From assembly GCF_046250185.1 (NCBI RefSeq), contig NZ_CP176469.1: a stretch of DNA of 64,000 nucleotides; one strand, given 5' to 3'. Below the pieces are notes generated by a model. It had not been told where the DNA came from. It searched no databases and worked only from the letters and a program-made list of their open reading frames with translations. Shown one piece after another: positions 7,504 through 17,184 of this stretch. A program made the translations under genes and the position numbers. The stretch comes from Litorimonas sp046250185 (GTDB lineage Bacteria; Pseudomonadota; Alphaproteobacteria; Caulobacterales; Maricaulaceae). Numbering within the stretch: position 1 is the stretch's first letter; each line of letters starts with the position of its first letter.

Positions 7504-9771
7504 ATGGCTAAATATAATCTGTCTGCCTATATCTATAGGGTGAACGAGATTTCCGATATCACGGAGCCAAAGCCCGCTAAGCAGACCTTTCTGCGTCAGT
7601 TTGAGCTGGTCGACATGGTGCGAGCCTATGACCCCTCAGTTGACGAAGCGCTGTTGAATAAAGCCTACGTGTTTTCAGTCCAAGCGCATGGGTCGCAAAT
7701 GCGTCATTCCGGTGATCCCTATTACGCCCATCCGATCGAGGTCGCAGGTATCCTCGCGGGGCTGCACTTGGATGTCGCCAGCATTTGCACAGCACTTTTG
7801 CATGATGTCCTCGAAGACACAGACACGACCTACGAAGAACTAGCCGAGCAATTTACGCCGGAGATTGCGGAACTCGTGAACGGCGTGACGAAACTGGGGC
7901 AGGTCGAACTGTCCATTCCCAATGCCTCCCGAGAACGGGCGCAGGCGGAGAATTTCCAGAAATTCGTGTTAGCGATGAGCAAGGATGTGCGTGTCTTGCT
8001 GGTCAAACTCTGCGACCGCCTCCACAATATGCGCACGCTGGAGCATCACCCAAAGCAAGCCAGCCGAGAGCGGATCGCGCGCGAGACATTAGAGATTTAC
8101 GCGCCACTGGCTCGCCGTATTGGTGTCGATAAAATTTGCTCAGAACTCGAAGATCTATCGTTTAAACACATCAACCCGTCTGCATTTGAGAGCATCTCTA
8201 AGCGCCTTGATGACTGGCGCACGACACAAGGCGAGGCGATCAGCCAAATTTTCACCGCGCTCAAAGAAGTGCTGGGAGAGGCTGGGATCAAAGCGCGGGT
8301 CTATGGCCGTGAAAAACGCGCTTATGCTGTATGGCGGAAACTACAACGACAGAATATCAGCTTTGATGATGTTGCCGATCTCTACGCGTTTCGTATTATC
8401 GTGGATCACCGCGCGACCTGCTATCAAGTGATGGGTGAATTGCACAGTAAGTTTCGCGCCGTGCCAGCTCGCTTCCGCGACTTTATTTCTGTGCCCAAGC
8501 CCAATGGCTACCAATCGCTACACACGACGATCCGCACGCCTGATAATCGCCGCGTTGAAATCCAAATCCGCACAGAGCGTATGGAAGATGTTGCTTTGCG
8601 GGGCGTGGCTGCCCATTGGGCTTATAAAGATCAGTCTTACGGCTATGACGCGGAAAGCGCGCAACAAAGTGGCGGCGATCCCCTACGTCGTATCCGCCCG
8701 CTCGTTGAGATGATGGAGCAGAGCGGCGATGCCGACGAGTTCCTGGAACACGCGAAGCTCGAAATGTTTGCGGATCAGGTATTCACATTCACACCCAAGG
8801 GCGATTTGATCGCACTTCCGCGCGGGGCAACGCCGATTGATTTTGCCTATGCTGTGCATACGCGCGTTGGCGATACCTGCATCGGCGCCGTTGTAAATGG
8901 TCGCGACGTACCGCTGCGCACGCGTTTGCAAAATGGGGACGTGATCAAGATCATCCGCGGCGGCACAGCCGAGCCCCAAGACGGATGGGAAAATATGGTC
9001 GCTACGGGCAAAGCCCGCTCCGCGCTCCGCCGCCTGACCCGCACGGGCGAGGCAGAAGAATTTCGTAAAATCGGGCAAATGCTGGCCGAGCATGCCTTTG
9101 CGCGCGAAGGCAAAGTCTTCGCCGAGCCTGCCTTGGTCGATACGCTCAAACGTCTGAATGTTGTGACCGTCGATGCGCTTTACGAACAACTCGGGCGCGG
9201 TGAGTTGTCTATGACAGATTATATGAACGCCGTCTTCCCGGGACGCGGAGATAAATCGGCTGACGAAAGTTTCGCCCATCGCGACCTAATCGAGGATAAG
9301 ACAGTCTCGCTTTATATCAAAGGTGAGGGGCTGCGCGCTGGCGTCAGCTTGCATCTTGCGCCTTGTTGTTCTCCCATTCCTGGGGACCGCATTATCGGTA
9401 TGCAATCGTCAGGGCGAGGTATCGAGATACACACGATCGACTGCGAAGAATTAGAAAAATACGAGGATCAGCAAGATAGCTGGCTCGATCTTGGCTGGCG
9501 CCGTGCGGCAGAACAGACAGCCTCTATTGGTCGCGTGACGGCGACAGTTGAACACGTCCCTGGCGCGCTGGCTGACGTGACCAAGATCGTTGGCGAAGCG
9601 GGCGGCAACCTGACGAATATCAAGACCCTACGCCGTAGCCCTGCTTTTTTTGACATGGTCTTCGATGTGGAAGTGCGCGACAATCGGCACCTCTCGCAAA
9701 TCATTGCGGCCTTGCGCACAAGCACCTATGTCGTATCGACAGATCGGAGTCGCGCGATCACCGCCGACTAA
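7504..9771 (+). CDS. rsh: Bifunctional (p)ppGpp synthetase/hydrolase, RSH family
   Basis: Makes and degrades the alarmone (p)ppGpp; up to 755 residues. The HD hydrolase domain shows HDVLED at residues 100-105. The synthetase domain has ARFRDFISVPKPNGYQSLHT, whose RFRD resembles the RXKD motif of bifunctional enzymes rather than the EXDD of RelA. A TGS domain (FTFTPKGDLIALPRGATPIDFAYAVHTRVGD region) and a C-terminal ACT domain (IGRVTATVEHVPGALADV onward) follow. The start is doubtful: ATG 7504 touches the rpoZ terminator and has no Shine-Dalgarno sequence, while homologues usually begin near residue 28. GTG 7540 is an alternative. It appears to be the only long RSH gene in the window. Confidence 0.93.
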   Translation: MAKYNLSAYIYRVNEISDITEPKPAKQTFLRQFELVDMVRAYDPSVDEALLNKAYVFSVQAHGSQMRHSGDPYYAHPIEVAGILAGLHLDVASICTALLHDVLEDTDTTYEELAEQFTPEIAELVNGVTKLGQVELSIPNASRERAQAENFQKFVLAMSKDVRVLLVKLCDRLHNMRTLEHHPKQASRERIARETLEIYAPLARRIGVDKICSELEDLSFKHINPSAFESISKRLDDWRTTQGEAISQIFTALKEVLGEAGIKARVYGREKRAYAVWRKLQRQNISFDDVADLYAFRIIVDHRATCYQVMGELHSKFRAVPARFRDFISVPKPNGYQSLHTTIRTPDNRRVEIQIRTERMEDVALRGVAAHWAYKDQSYGYDAESAQQSGGDPLRRIRPLVEMMEQSGDADEFLEHAKLEMFADQVFTFTPKGDLIALPRGATPIDFAYAVHTRVGDTCIGAVVNGRDVPLRTRLQNGDVIKIIRGGTAEPQDGWENMVATGKARSALRRLTRTGEAEEFRKIGQMLAEHAFAREGKVFAEPALVDTLKRLNVVTVDALYEQLGRGELSMTDYMNAVFPGRGDKSADESFAHRDLIEDKTVSLYIKGEGLRAGVSLHLAPCCSPIPGDRIIGMQSSGRGIEIHTIDCEELEKYEDQQDSWLDLGWRRAAEQTASIGRVTATVEHVPGALADVTKIVGEAGGNLTNIKTLRRSPAFFDMVFDVEVRDNRHLSQIIAALRTSTYVVSTDRSRAITAD

Positions 9772-9809
9772 ACTCGCAACTCTCACGCTAAGATGATGAA
9801 AGCCAAATT

Positions 9810-10397
9810 ATGACGACTGATGACGTATTAGACGTATTCCGCGAGGCGGGCGCACTGCTGGAGGGCCATTTCATTTTGTCATCGGGTCGGCGCAGTTCCG
9901 TGTTTCTGCAAAAGGCGTTGATCTTTAAAAATCCTGTATTGACGGAAAAACTTTGCAAGGCTTTGGCCGAGAAGGTGAAAGCGAGTTTAGATGTGCAGCC
10001 TGACATTATCGTGGCGCCCGCAATGGGGGGTGTCATCCCGGGATACGAAACAGCGCGTCATATGGGGCTGGAGTCGATCTTTGTTGAGCGCGAAGACGGC
10101 GAGTTTCGTTTGCGCCGTGGCTTTACATTACAACCGGGGCAAAAGGTTTTGATGGTCGAAGACATTGTGACAACAGGCTTATCCTCGCGTGAGTGTATTG
10201 CATCAATGAACCAGACGGGTGCGACAGTCATCGCTGGCGCGTGCCTGTTTGACCGCTCTAACGGGACAGCCGATATTGGCGTGCCTCTTGTTAGTCTGGC
10301 CGCGCGCAAATTTCCAGATTATGACCCTGATGATCTACCCGCAGATCTCGCCGCGATCCCCGCGATTAAGCCGGGCAGTCGGGGGCTGACCGCTTGA
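9810..10397 (+). CDS. pyrE: Orotate phosphoribosyltransferase
   Basis: Joins orotate to PRPP to make OMP in pyrimidine synthesis. The PRPP-binding loop VLMVEDIVTTGLSS is at residues 113-126, and the mobile-loop region VEREDGEFRLRRGF precedes it. The 195-residue length fits the family. It is 38 bases after rsh and overlaps the start of pdxJ by four bases (TTGA), so translation of the two is coupled. Confidence 0.95.
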   Translation: MTTDDVLDVFREAGALLEGHFILSSGRRSSVFLQKALIFKNPVLTEKLCKALAEKVKASLDVQPDIIVAPAMGGVIPGYETARHMGLESIFVEREDGEFRLRRGFTLQPGQKVLMVEDIVTTGLSSRECIASMNQTGATVIAGACLFDRSNGTADIGVPLVSLAARKFPDYDPDDLPADLAAIPAIKPGSRGLTA

Positions 10398-11158
10398 GCG
10401 ATCACCCGCTCAGATTAGGGGTCAATATCGACCATATTGCGACGCTCCGAAATGCGCGTGGCGGCACCCATCCTGATCCTGTTGCGGGGGCTTGGGCGGC
10501 GATTCAGGCTGGCGCAGACGGAATAACGGCGCATCTACGCGAAGACCGCCGCCACATCCGTGACGATGATTTGGAACGCCTGCAGACGCTGTGCGAGAGC
10601 GAGAACATCCCGCTCAATATGGAAATGGCTGCAACAGAGGAAATGCGCGATATTGCGTTGGCGCTAAAACCGCGCGCAGTTTGCATCGTGCCTGAACGCC
10701 GCGAGGAGCGCACAACCGAAGGCGGGTTAGACGTTGCGGGCGGGCACAATCAAATCGCGCCTATCGTGCGGGCTTTGTCAGAAAACGGCTCGCGCGTGTC
10801 ACTCTTTATCGAAGCGGTGGAAGCGCAGATCACAGCCGCCGTTCATTGCGGCGCGGCTGTTGTCGAGTTTCATACGGGGGCTTATGCGCATGCGTTGGAC
10901 AACGGAGACGTTGCCAAAGCCGCCTCAATTTTAGAGGCCCTCAAAACGGGTGCGAAATCTGCTGATTCTCAAGGCCTCGAAGTGCATTTCGGTCACGGAC
11001 TGACGTTTGACAATGTGGGCGATGTGGCAGCGATTCCAGAAGCGGTCGAGTTGAATATCGGCCACTTTGTTATCGGCGAAGCAGTCTTTATGGGGCTTGA
11101 GGCCGCGATCAAAGAAATGCGTCAGCATATGGACGCGGCACGTCAGACACAGGGCTAG
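10394..11158 (+). CDS. pdxJ: Pyridoxine 5'-phosphate synthase
   Basis: Closes the pyridoxine ring from 1-deoxy-xylulose 5-phosphate and 3-amino-2-oxopropyl phosphate in the DXP-dependent vitamin B6 route. Family motifs are GVNIDHIATLRNARGG at the N terminus, the ITAHLREDRRHI block, NMEMAATEEM with the catalytic Glu, and ELNIGHFVIGEAVF. Length is 254 residues. The start is TTG at 10394, overlapping the pyrE stop; no ATG is available upstream of the conserved N terminus. It is followed closely by acpS, a pairing widespread in Proteobacteria. Confidence 0.95.
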   Translation: MSDHPLRLGVNIDHIATLRNARGGTHPDPVAGAWAAIQAGADGITAHLREDRRHIRDDDLERLQTLCESENIPLNMEMAATEEMRDIALALKPRAVCIVPERREERTTEGGLDVAGGHNQIAPIVRALSENGSRVSLFIEAVEAQITAAVHCGAAVVEFHTGAYAHALDNGDVAKAASILEALKTGAKSADSQGLEVHFGHGLTFDNVGDVAAIPEAVELNIGHFVIGEAVFMGLEAAIKEMRQHMDAARQTQG

Positions 11159-11167
11159 GGGACAGCT

Positions 11168-11569
11168 ATGATAATCGGTATCGGCACAGATATTTGCGAC
11201 ATTCGGCGCATTGAAAAAAGCATCGAAAAATTCGGGCAGAAATTTCTCGACAAAACTTTTACGCCTGATGAACAAGCCTATTGCGAGGCCAAAGCCCGCC
11301 CCGCCATGAGTTATGCCAAGCGTTTTGCGGCCAAAGAAGCGGTGGCTAAAGCCCTCGCGACCGACACATCTGGCGCACTAGGCTGGACGGATGTATCGGT
11401 TAAGAATGTGCCGTCTGGCCGACCTATCGTGCTGATCAAAGGCACAGCGCAAGTGCGCCTCGACGCGATTACACCGACAGATCATAAGGCGACAATTCAC
11501 ATTTCGCTGTCAGATGATTACCCCTACGCGACTGCATTTGCAGTGGTGGAAACCTTGTCAGACTGCTAG
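11168..11569 (+). CDS. acpS: Holo-[acyl-carrier-protein] synthase
   Basis: Transfers the 4'-phosphopantetheine arm of CoA to acyl carrier protein. The 133-residue protein opens with IIGIGTDICDIRRIE, containing the conserved Asp of the Mg site, and has KRFAAKEAVAKALAT with the second acidic residue. ATG 11168 lies nine bases after pdxJ; GGGGACAG is upstream. lepB follows after nine bases. Confidence 0.95.
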   Translation: MIIGIGTDICDIRRIEKSIEKFGQKFLDKTFTPDEQAYCEAKARPAMSYAKRFAAKEAVAKALATDTSGALGWTDVSVKNVPSGRPIVLIKGTAQVRLDAITPTDHKATIHISLSDDYPYATAFAVVETLSDC

Positions 11570-11578
11570 AGCGACGAC

Positions 11579-12328
11579 ATGTTAAAAACCACTTCGACCA
11601 AAGCCTCCCTTAAAGAAACGCTGTCCACTGTCATTTGGGCTTTGGCGATCGCATTTGTTCTGCGGACGTTTTTATTTCAACCCTTCCACATTCCGTCTGG
11701 CTCCATGCTGCCAGGCTTGATGAAGGGCGATTATATTATTACGTCGAAATACTCGGTTGGTTATGGTCGCTTTGCCGCCGCCCCTCTGCCGTTTCCCGTG
11801 AAGAAAGGTCGCTTGTTAGAGCGCGGACCGAATAGGGGCGACGTGATTGTCTTTCGTCCTGATGGGTCAAATAAGAATTATATCAAGCGCCTGATCGGGC
11901 TCCCCGGCGATCAAATCCAAATGCAAAATGGGCAGCTATTTATCAACGGAACTCCAGCGGATCAGGCTCTGATTGGTGAGGAGAGTTTTGACATTCGTGG
12001 TGTAGCTGTGTCGGGTCAAAGGCTAACCGAGACTTTGCCGACAGGCGAGACGCACGATATTTTCAACAGCCAAGACAATAATCAGCTCGACAATACGGGC
12101 GTGTTTACTGTGCCAGCGGGACGTTATTTCCTGATGGGCGATAATCGTGATCACTCTTTGGATAGCCGCGTTGCGGTGCGTAGCGGTGGGGCAGGGACTG
12201 TGCCAAAGGAAAATATCATCGGAAGGGCTGAGATTGTCTTGCTGTCGGTGAACGATGATTTTGATCTGAAAAAGCCTTGGACTTGGGCCAATATGCGCGG
12301 CAATCGTTTTTTCAAAGGCATTGATTGA
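11579..12328 (+). CDS. lepB: Signal peptidase I
   Basis: Membrane-bound serine-lysine protease that removes signal peptides from secreted proteins. One N-terminal membrane segment (residues 16-34) precedes the nucleophile Ser42 in HIPSGSMLPGL and the general base Lys103 in YIKRLIGLPGD. The late box GRYFLMGDNRDHSLDSR is also present. Length 249 residues is typical. Its last codons overlap the longest possible rnc frame. Confidence 0.95.
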   Translation: MLKTTSTKASLKETLSTVIWALAIAFVLRTFLFQPFHIPSGSMLPGLMKGDYIITSKYSVGYGRFAAAPLPFPVKKGRLLERGPNRGDVIVFRPDGSNKNYIKRLIGLPGDQIQMQNGQLFINGTPADQALIGEESFDIRGVAVSGQRLTETLPTGETHDIFNSQDNNQLDNTGVFTVPAGRYFLMGDNRDHSLDSRVAVRSGGAGTVPKENIIGRAEIVLLSVNDDFDLKKPWTWANMRGNRFFKGID

Positions 12329-13130
12329 GAATGGCGTTGTGAACCAATCTTATAACAAGATAGCCGCGCTGGAAGAGCGTATCGGATACACGTTCAAAAA
12401 CCGTGATCTGGCCGTGCGCGCGCTGACACATTCATCATATGGTGATGGGAATAAATCGAGTCTCAACAATGAGCGGCTTGAGTTTTTGGGTGATCGGATA
12501 CTTGGCTTGCTGACAGCAGAGGCCTTATTCAATCATTCCTCCGAGCCCGAAGGCACTTTGGCGAGGCGGCTTAACGCACTTGTGCGCAAAGAGACATGTG
12601 CGCGGGTGGCGCGGCAGTTGAACATGGGTGACGCCTTGCTGGTTTCGACATCGGAGGATAAACAAGGCGGCCGTGAGAAGACATCAATTCTCGGCGATGC
12701 GTGCGAGGCATTGATTGCTGCAATTTATATCGATGGCGGGCGAGCGGAAATCCAGAAATTCTATGACCGCTTTTGGGGGCCAGAGATTGACCGTGTTGTT
12801 AGTAAATCAGCCAAAGACCCGAAGACAGCTTTACAAGAACTCGCTATGGCCGCGCGGGCGGGCCTACCTGTTTATACCGTGCTGGAGCGGAGCGGCCCTG
12901 ACCACAAGCCACTCTTTGTGATTGAAGTCACGGTCACGGATATTGGCTCCGCGAAAGGGACAGGCAAATCTAAGCGGGATGCCGAACGCTACGCGGCGCT
13001 CCACTTGCTCGAAACATGGCCGACACCTGTCGCGGGGAAGCCAAAAGCACTCAAATCAGATACAGCCAGACCAAGTACCGATAGACCAAATACAGATGGA
13101 CCAAATACAGATAGAAGAGAGACCTCATGA
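12321..13130 (+). CDS. rnc: Ribonuclease III
   Basis: Cleaves double-stranded RNA in rRNA and mRNA processing. The nuclease signature NNERLEFLGDRI is near residues 49-60 and the second acidic box GDACEALIAAIYIDGG follows; a double-stranded RNA-binding domain ends near residue 230 at RYAALHLLETW. The frame can start at TTG 12321 (overlapping lepB) or GTG 12339; the latter has GAG 12 bases upstream and would give 263 residues. A low-complexity tail after the dsRBD contains three copies of a five-residue unit (see the repeat entry). The stop overlaps the era start (ATGA). Confidence 0.94.
   Translation: MIENGVVNQSYNKIAALEERIGYTFKNRDLAVRALTHSSYGDGNKSSLNNERLEFLGDRILGLLTAEALFNHSSEPEGTLARRLNALVRKETCARVARQLNMGDALLVSTSEDKQGGREKTSILGDACEALIAAIYIDGGRAEIQKFYDRFWGPEIDRVVSKSAKDPKTALQELAMAARAGLPVYTVLERSGPDHKPLFVIEVTVTDIGSAKGTGKSKRDAERYAALHLLETWPTPVAGKPKALKSDTARPSTDRPNTDGPNTDRRETS
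13068..13112 (+). repeat. Three 15-base tandem units in the 3' end of rnc
   Basis: AGACCAAGTACCGAT, AGACCAAATACAGAT and GGACCAAATACAGAT lie head to tail and in frame, encoding RPSTD, RPNTD and GPNTD. They sit beyond the dsRBD, 15 bases before the era start, so copy-number changes would alter only the tail. Confidence 0.85.
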
Positions 13131-14083
13131 ACACACGCGCTGGATTTGCAGCCATCGTCGGCGCGCCCAATGCGGGCAAGTCGACCCTGACCAATGCTTT
13201 GGTCGGAGAGAAAGTTTCTATCGTCACTCACAAAGTCCAAACGACGCGGTTTCAGATCCGCGCGATTGCAATGTTAGAAACGAAAGAGGGTGATACAGCG
13301 CAGGTCGTTCTTGTCGATACGCCCGGCATTTTCGTGCCTAAGGACTCAGACCGTCTCGCGAAATCAATGGTACATGCCGCTTGGACAGGTGCAGATGACG
13401 CCAATCTAACGGTTCATGTCGTCGATGCGCCGGCGTGGCTGCGCCGTGCGGTGGGAGAGGGCGACGCGCAGGACCGCCTGTGTGTTGAAGATACGCAGCG
13501 TGTCCAAAAGGGCCTCGCCAAACGTAAATCCAAAGCCTTTCTCGTTCTCAACAAAATTGATGAAATCCCGCATGACCAGCTCTTGACCCTGATTGCAGAG
13601 TTTTCAGAACTGAACCTCTATGCCGAGATTTTTCTGGTGTCTGCCAAGAATGGTGACGGCGTCAAAGACCTCTCGCAAGCTTTGGCCGAGGAGATGCCGA
13701 AGGGGCCGTTCTTGTATCCCGAAGATCAAGCCGCCGATATTCCCTCTCGTCTTATGGCCGCAGAAATCACCCGGGAAAAACTATTCCTGCGACTGCACGA
13801 TGAACTGCCATACATGTCGATGGTGGAGACTGAGGGGTGGAAGCAGAAGAAAGACGGCTCGATCAAAATCGACCAAGTGATATATGTCCGTCGGGACAGT
13901 CAAAAACCGATTGTGCTGGGAAAGGGGGGGCAGACGATCAAAGATATTGGGGCCGCCGCCCGCAAAGACATGAGCGACTGGCTTGGCACGAAAGTGCATT
14001 TATTCCTGTTCGTCAAAGTGCGCGCGAATTGGAAAGACGACCAAGCCCGCTATGCTGGCACAGGTCTGGAATTCGACGTCTAG
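13127..14083 (+). CDS. era: GTPase Era
   Basis: Essential GTPase that helps mature the 30S ribosomal subunit by binding the 3' end of 16S rRNA. The P-loop GAPNAGKST is at residues 12-20, the switch II DTPG and the specificity motif NKIDE follow, and a C-terminal KH domain contains VLGKGGQTIKDIG. Length is 318 residues. It overlaps rnc by four bases and is followed after three bases by recO, the widespread rnc-era-recO cluster. Confidence 0.96.
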   Translation: MNTRAGFAAIVGAPNAGKSTLTNALVGEKVSIVTHKVQTTRFQIRAIAMLETKEGDTAQVVLVDTPGIFVPKDSDRLAKSMVHAAWTGADDANLTVHVVDAPAWLRRAVGEGDAQDRLCVEDTQRVQKGLAKRKSKAFLVLNKIDEIPHDQLLTLIAEFSELNLYAEIFLVSAKNGDGVKDLSQALAEEMPKGPFLYPEDQAADIPSRLMAAEITREKLFLRLHDELPYMSMVETEGWKQKKDGSIKIDQVIYVRRDSQKPIVLGKGGQTIKDIGAAARKDMSDWLGTKVHLFLFVKVRANWKDDQARYAGTGLEFDV

Positions 14084-14086
14084 CAT

Positions 14087-14815
14087 ATGGATTGGCAGGC
14101 CGAAGGCTTTATTCTCTCAACACGCAAGCACGGCGAGACGTCGGCGATTATTGATGTCTTTACCCGCGAACATGGCCGCCACCTTGGCCTCGTGCGGGGC
14201 GGGGTCAGCCGTCGGATGCGGCCCGTGCTGCAACCTGGAAATCTGGTGAAAGTCGAATGGCGAGGGCGTCTGTCAGAGCATTTGGGTAATTATACCGTCG
14301 AAGCTGTCAACAGCCGTGCCGCCGAATTGATGGAGGATCGCCTCTCGCTAGCTGGCCTCAATGCTTTGTCGGCGATGTGCCGCGAATTGATCCCAGAGCG
14401 CGAGCCGTTCCCCGAATTATGGGATGTGTTTTCAATTGTCGTTAATGCGCTGGATCAACCCGAGATTTGGCCCGCGCTTTATGTGCGGTGGGAGGCGGGG
14501 CTGCTATCAGCGCTGGGGTACGGGCTAGATTTATCGAGTTGTGCCGCGACGGGTGCGAATGATCAACTCACCCATGTGTCGCCAAGATCAGGCCGCGCGG
14601 TGAGTGCCTCTGCGGCTGAGCCTTATCTCGATAAGCTCCTCCGCCTCCCACCCTTTATGCGCGGGCAAAGCCACGTCACGCCAGAGGACATTGCAGACGG
14701 ATTGAAACTCACAGGCTATTTCCTTGAGACGCGGGTGCAGTGGAATATCAACAAAACACTCCCCGAAGCGCGGCAGCAAATGATCGAGCGGCTGAATAAA
14801 ACCAGTGAAGATTAG
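14087..14815 (+). CDS. recO: DNA repair protein RecO
   Basis: Helps load RecA at single-strand gaps in the RecFOR pathway. The N-terminal OB-fold opens WQAEGFILSTRKHGETSAIIDVFT, followed by the helical domain with ELIPEREPFPELWD. Two of the cysteine positions used for zinc in some RecO proteins are not evident here, only an isolated SSCAATG. Length 242 residues is normal. The start ATG 14087 has only a weak upstream ribosome-binding sequence, consistent with coupling to era. Confidence 0.93.
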   Translation: MDWQAEGFILSTRKHGETSAIIDVFTREHGRHLGLVRGGVSRRMRPVLQPGNLVKVEWRGRLSEHLGNYTVEAVNSRAAELMEDRLSLAGLNALSAMCRELIPEREPFPELWDVFSIVVNALDQPEIWPALYVRWEAGLLSALGYGLDLSSCAATGANDQLTHVSPRSGRAVSASAAEPYLDKLLRLPPFMRGQSHVTPEDIADGLKLTGYFLETRVQWNINKTLPEARQQMIERLNKTSED

Positions 14816-14903
14816 GTAATCAGGGTTTGCGACTTTGGTTTTCCCCTAGCCCTGCGCGGCGCAGTTGTTAGTCTAAGACTTCTGATTCGCTGAGCCCTAA
14901 TTT

Positions 14904-17177
14904 ATGCCTAAAGATACCACAACACCTGATACTGCCAACGGTCTGCCCGAAGACAATGTTATTGAGGAGCATATCGATAACGCGCTTTCCACGCGCTATC
15001 TCGCTTATGCTCTATCGACGATTACGCAGCGGGCATTGCCAGATGTGCGCGACGGTTTAAAGCCCGTTCACCGCCGTATTCTCTATGCCATGCGGCAGCT
15101 CAAACTTAATCCCGAGGGGGCGCATAAGAAGTGCGCGCGGATCGTGGGTGACGTCATGGGGCAGTATCACCCGCATGGCGATCAATCGATTTACGACGCG
15201 CTGGTCAAACTCTCGCAGTCCTTTTCGGCTCGTTATCCGCTGGTGGATGGGCAGGGGAACTTTGGCAACATTGACGGCGATAGCGCCGCCGCCATGCGTT
15301 ACACCGAAGCTAAGATGACGCCTGCTGGGCTGGCCTTGCTCGAGGGTTTGGACGAAGACGCAGTTGATTTTATCAAGACATATAACGAGGAAGACGAAGA
15401 ACCGATTGTCCTGCCTGCGGGTTTCCCCAACCTGCTCGCCAATGGTTCCCAAGGGATCGCTGTGGGCATGGCGACCTCCATCCCGCCGCATAATGTAGCG
15501 GAGATTTGTGGGGCAGCACTACACTTAATCAAGAGTCCAAAAGCTCGGATTGAGACGCTGATGGATCATGTTCTCGGCCCCGATCTGCCAACTGGCGGTG
15601 TGATCGTTGAACCGAAGGAGTCCATGCTCGAAGCCTATGCTACGGGTCGCGGAAGCTTTAAGGTACGCGCACGCTGGCATGTCGAAGACACAGGTCGCGG
15701 CACCTATCAGATCATTGTCACCGAAGTGCCTTATCAAGTTCAGAAATCGCGCCTGATCGAAAAACTAGCAGAGATTATTGAGACGAAGAAAGCGCCAGGG
15801 CTCGAAGATATTCGCGACGAGTCCGCAGAAGACATCCGCATCGTGCTGGAGCCAAAGTCCAAGAATATCGACGCTGCACTGCTCATGGAAAGCCTGTTTA
15901 AAGTGTCCGAGTTGGAAAGCCGCGTCAGCCTGAATATGAATGTGTTGGATGCCACGCGTACCCCGCGTGTTATGAATCTACGCGAAGTCATCCAATCATG
16001 GCTCGATCACCGTCGCGAGGTTTTGCTGCGGCGCTCTAACCAGCGCCTGGGTAAGATCGCGGACCGCATGGAAGTGCTGGACGGCTTTATGATCGCCTTC
16101 CTCAACCTGGACGAAGTCATTCGGATTATCCGTTATGAAGACAAGCCCAAAGCCGAGTTGATCCGCGCATTCAAACTGACAGAGCGGCAAGCGGAAGCGA
16201 TCTTGAATATGCGATTGCGGTCTTTGAACAAACTGCAAGAGATCGAGATTAAATCAGAATTCGATAAGCTAGCGGCGGAGAAAGCCGAGCTTGAAAGCCT
16301 TGTTACGACTGAGAAGAAACAATGGGATATGATCGCGGCGCAAGTGCGCGACATCCGCGACACCTACAGCCTCAAGACGGAGCAAGGCGCGCGCCGCACG
16401 ACATTCGACCTCGCCCCCGATATTGATTTAGACCTCGCCACAGCTTTCATCACCAAAGAACCAATCACGGTAGTGCTGTCTGAAAAGGGCTGGATTCGCT
16501 CACTTAAAGGCAAGACCGAAGATTTATCGGGGCTCAAGTTTAAGGACGGCGACTCGCTGGGCTTTGCGGTCAATGCGGAAACAACCGACAAGATCATCAT
16601 CTTCGCCAGTAACGGAAAATTCTATACGCTCGGTGCGGACAAATTACCGGGTGGACGCGGGAACGGAGAGCCGATCCGTTTGATGGTTGATCTTGAAAAT
16701 GATCATGTGCCGGTTGGTATGTTTGTCCATGACCCCAAACGACAGCTTATTCTGGCCAGTTCGGAAGGGTACGGCTTCCGTGTGAATGAAGAAGATATTA
16801 TCGCCTCGACGCGTGGCGGGCGCAAAACGCTCAATGTCAAAGGTAATGCGGAAGCTGTTCGCTGTATCCAAGCCAGCGGCGAGAAGCTGGCCGTGATCGG
16901 GGAAAACCGCAAAATTTTGGTCTTTAATGTAGAGGAGCTACCTGAAATGGCGCGGGGTAAGGGTGTGCGTTTGCAGAAATATAAAGACGGAGCATTGGCC
17001 GATATTTTGACGTTCAGCGCAGAAGAAGGGCTTTACTTTATCGATAGCGCGGGGCGGCGTAATGAAGTAGCGGACTGGAATTTGCTCGAAGGAAAGCGGG
17101 CGCAAGCAGGGCGGATGGCGCCGCGCGGGTTCTCGCGCTTGGGCAAGTTCTCACCAGATAAGCGGCTTGACCCCTAA
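14904..17177 (+). CDS. parC: DNA topoisomerase IV subunit A
   Basis: Decatenates daughter chromosomes together with ParE. The catalytic tyrosine is Tyr133 in AAMRYTEAKM, and the DNA-gate helix region reads HPHGDQSIYDALV. Length 757 residues and the single weakly repetitive C-terminal domain favour ParC over GyrA. The residue aligned with E. coli Ser80, a quinolone-contact position, is Gln94; I infer reduced drug contact but cannot test it. parE is not in the window. It has an 88-base upstream gap and converges with the htpX-like gene with seven bases between stops. Confidence 0.95.
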   Translation: MPKDTTTPDTANGLPEDNVIEEHIDNALSTRYLAYALSTITQRALPDVRDGLKPVHRRILYAMRQLKLNPEGAHKKCARIVGDVMGQYHPHGDQSIYDALVKLSQSFSARYPLVDGQGNFGNIDGDSAAAMRYTEAKMTPAGLALLEGLDEDAVDFIKTYNEEDEEPIVLPAGFPNLLANGSQGIAVGMATSIPPHNVAEICGAALHLIKSPKARIETLMDHVLGPDLPTGGVIVEPKESMLEAYATGRGSFKVRARWHVEDTGRGTYQIIVTEVPYQVQKSRLIEKLAEIIETKKAPGLEDIRDESAEDIRIVLEPKSKNIDAALLMESLFKVSELESRVSLNMNVLDATRTPRVMNLREVIQSWLDHRREVLLRRSNQRLGKIADRMEVLDGFMIAFLNLDEVIRIIRYEDKPKAELIRAFKLTERQAEAILNMRLRSLNKLQEIEIKSEFDKLAAEKAELESLVTTEKKQWDMIAAQVRDIRDTYSLKTEQGARRTTFDLAPDIDLDLATAFITKEPITVVLSEKGWIRSLKGKTEDLSGLKFKDGDSLGFAVNAETTDKIIIFASNGKFYTLGADKLPGGRGNGEPIRLMVDLENDHVPVGMFVHDPKRQLILASSEGYGFRVNEEDIIASTRGGRKTLNVKGNAEAVRCIQASGEKLAVIGENRKILVFNVEELPEMARGKGVRLQKYKDGALADILTFSAEEGLYFIDSAGRRNEVADWNLLEGKRAQAGRMAPRGFSRLGKFSPDKRLDP

Positions 17178-17184
17178 GATATGA

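Noticed and set aside
8683..9279. 198-codon minus-strand frame in rsh
   Set aside because: Entirely antisense to rsh TGS region with no motifs or ribosome-binding site.
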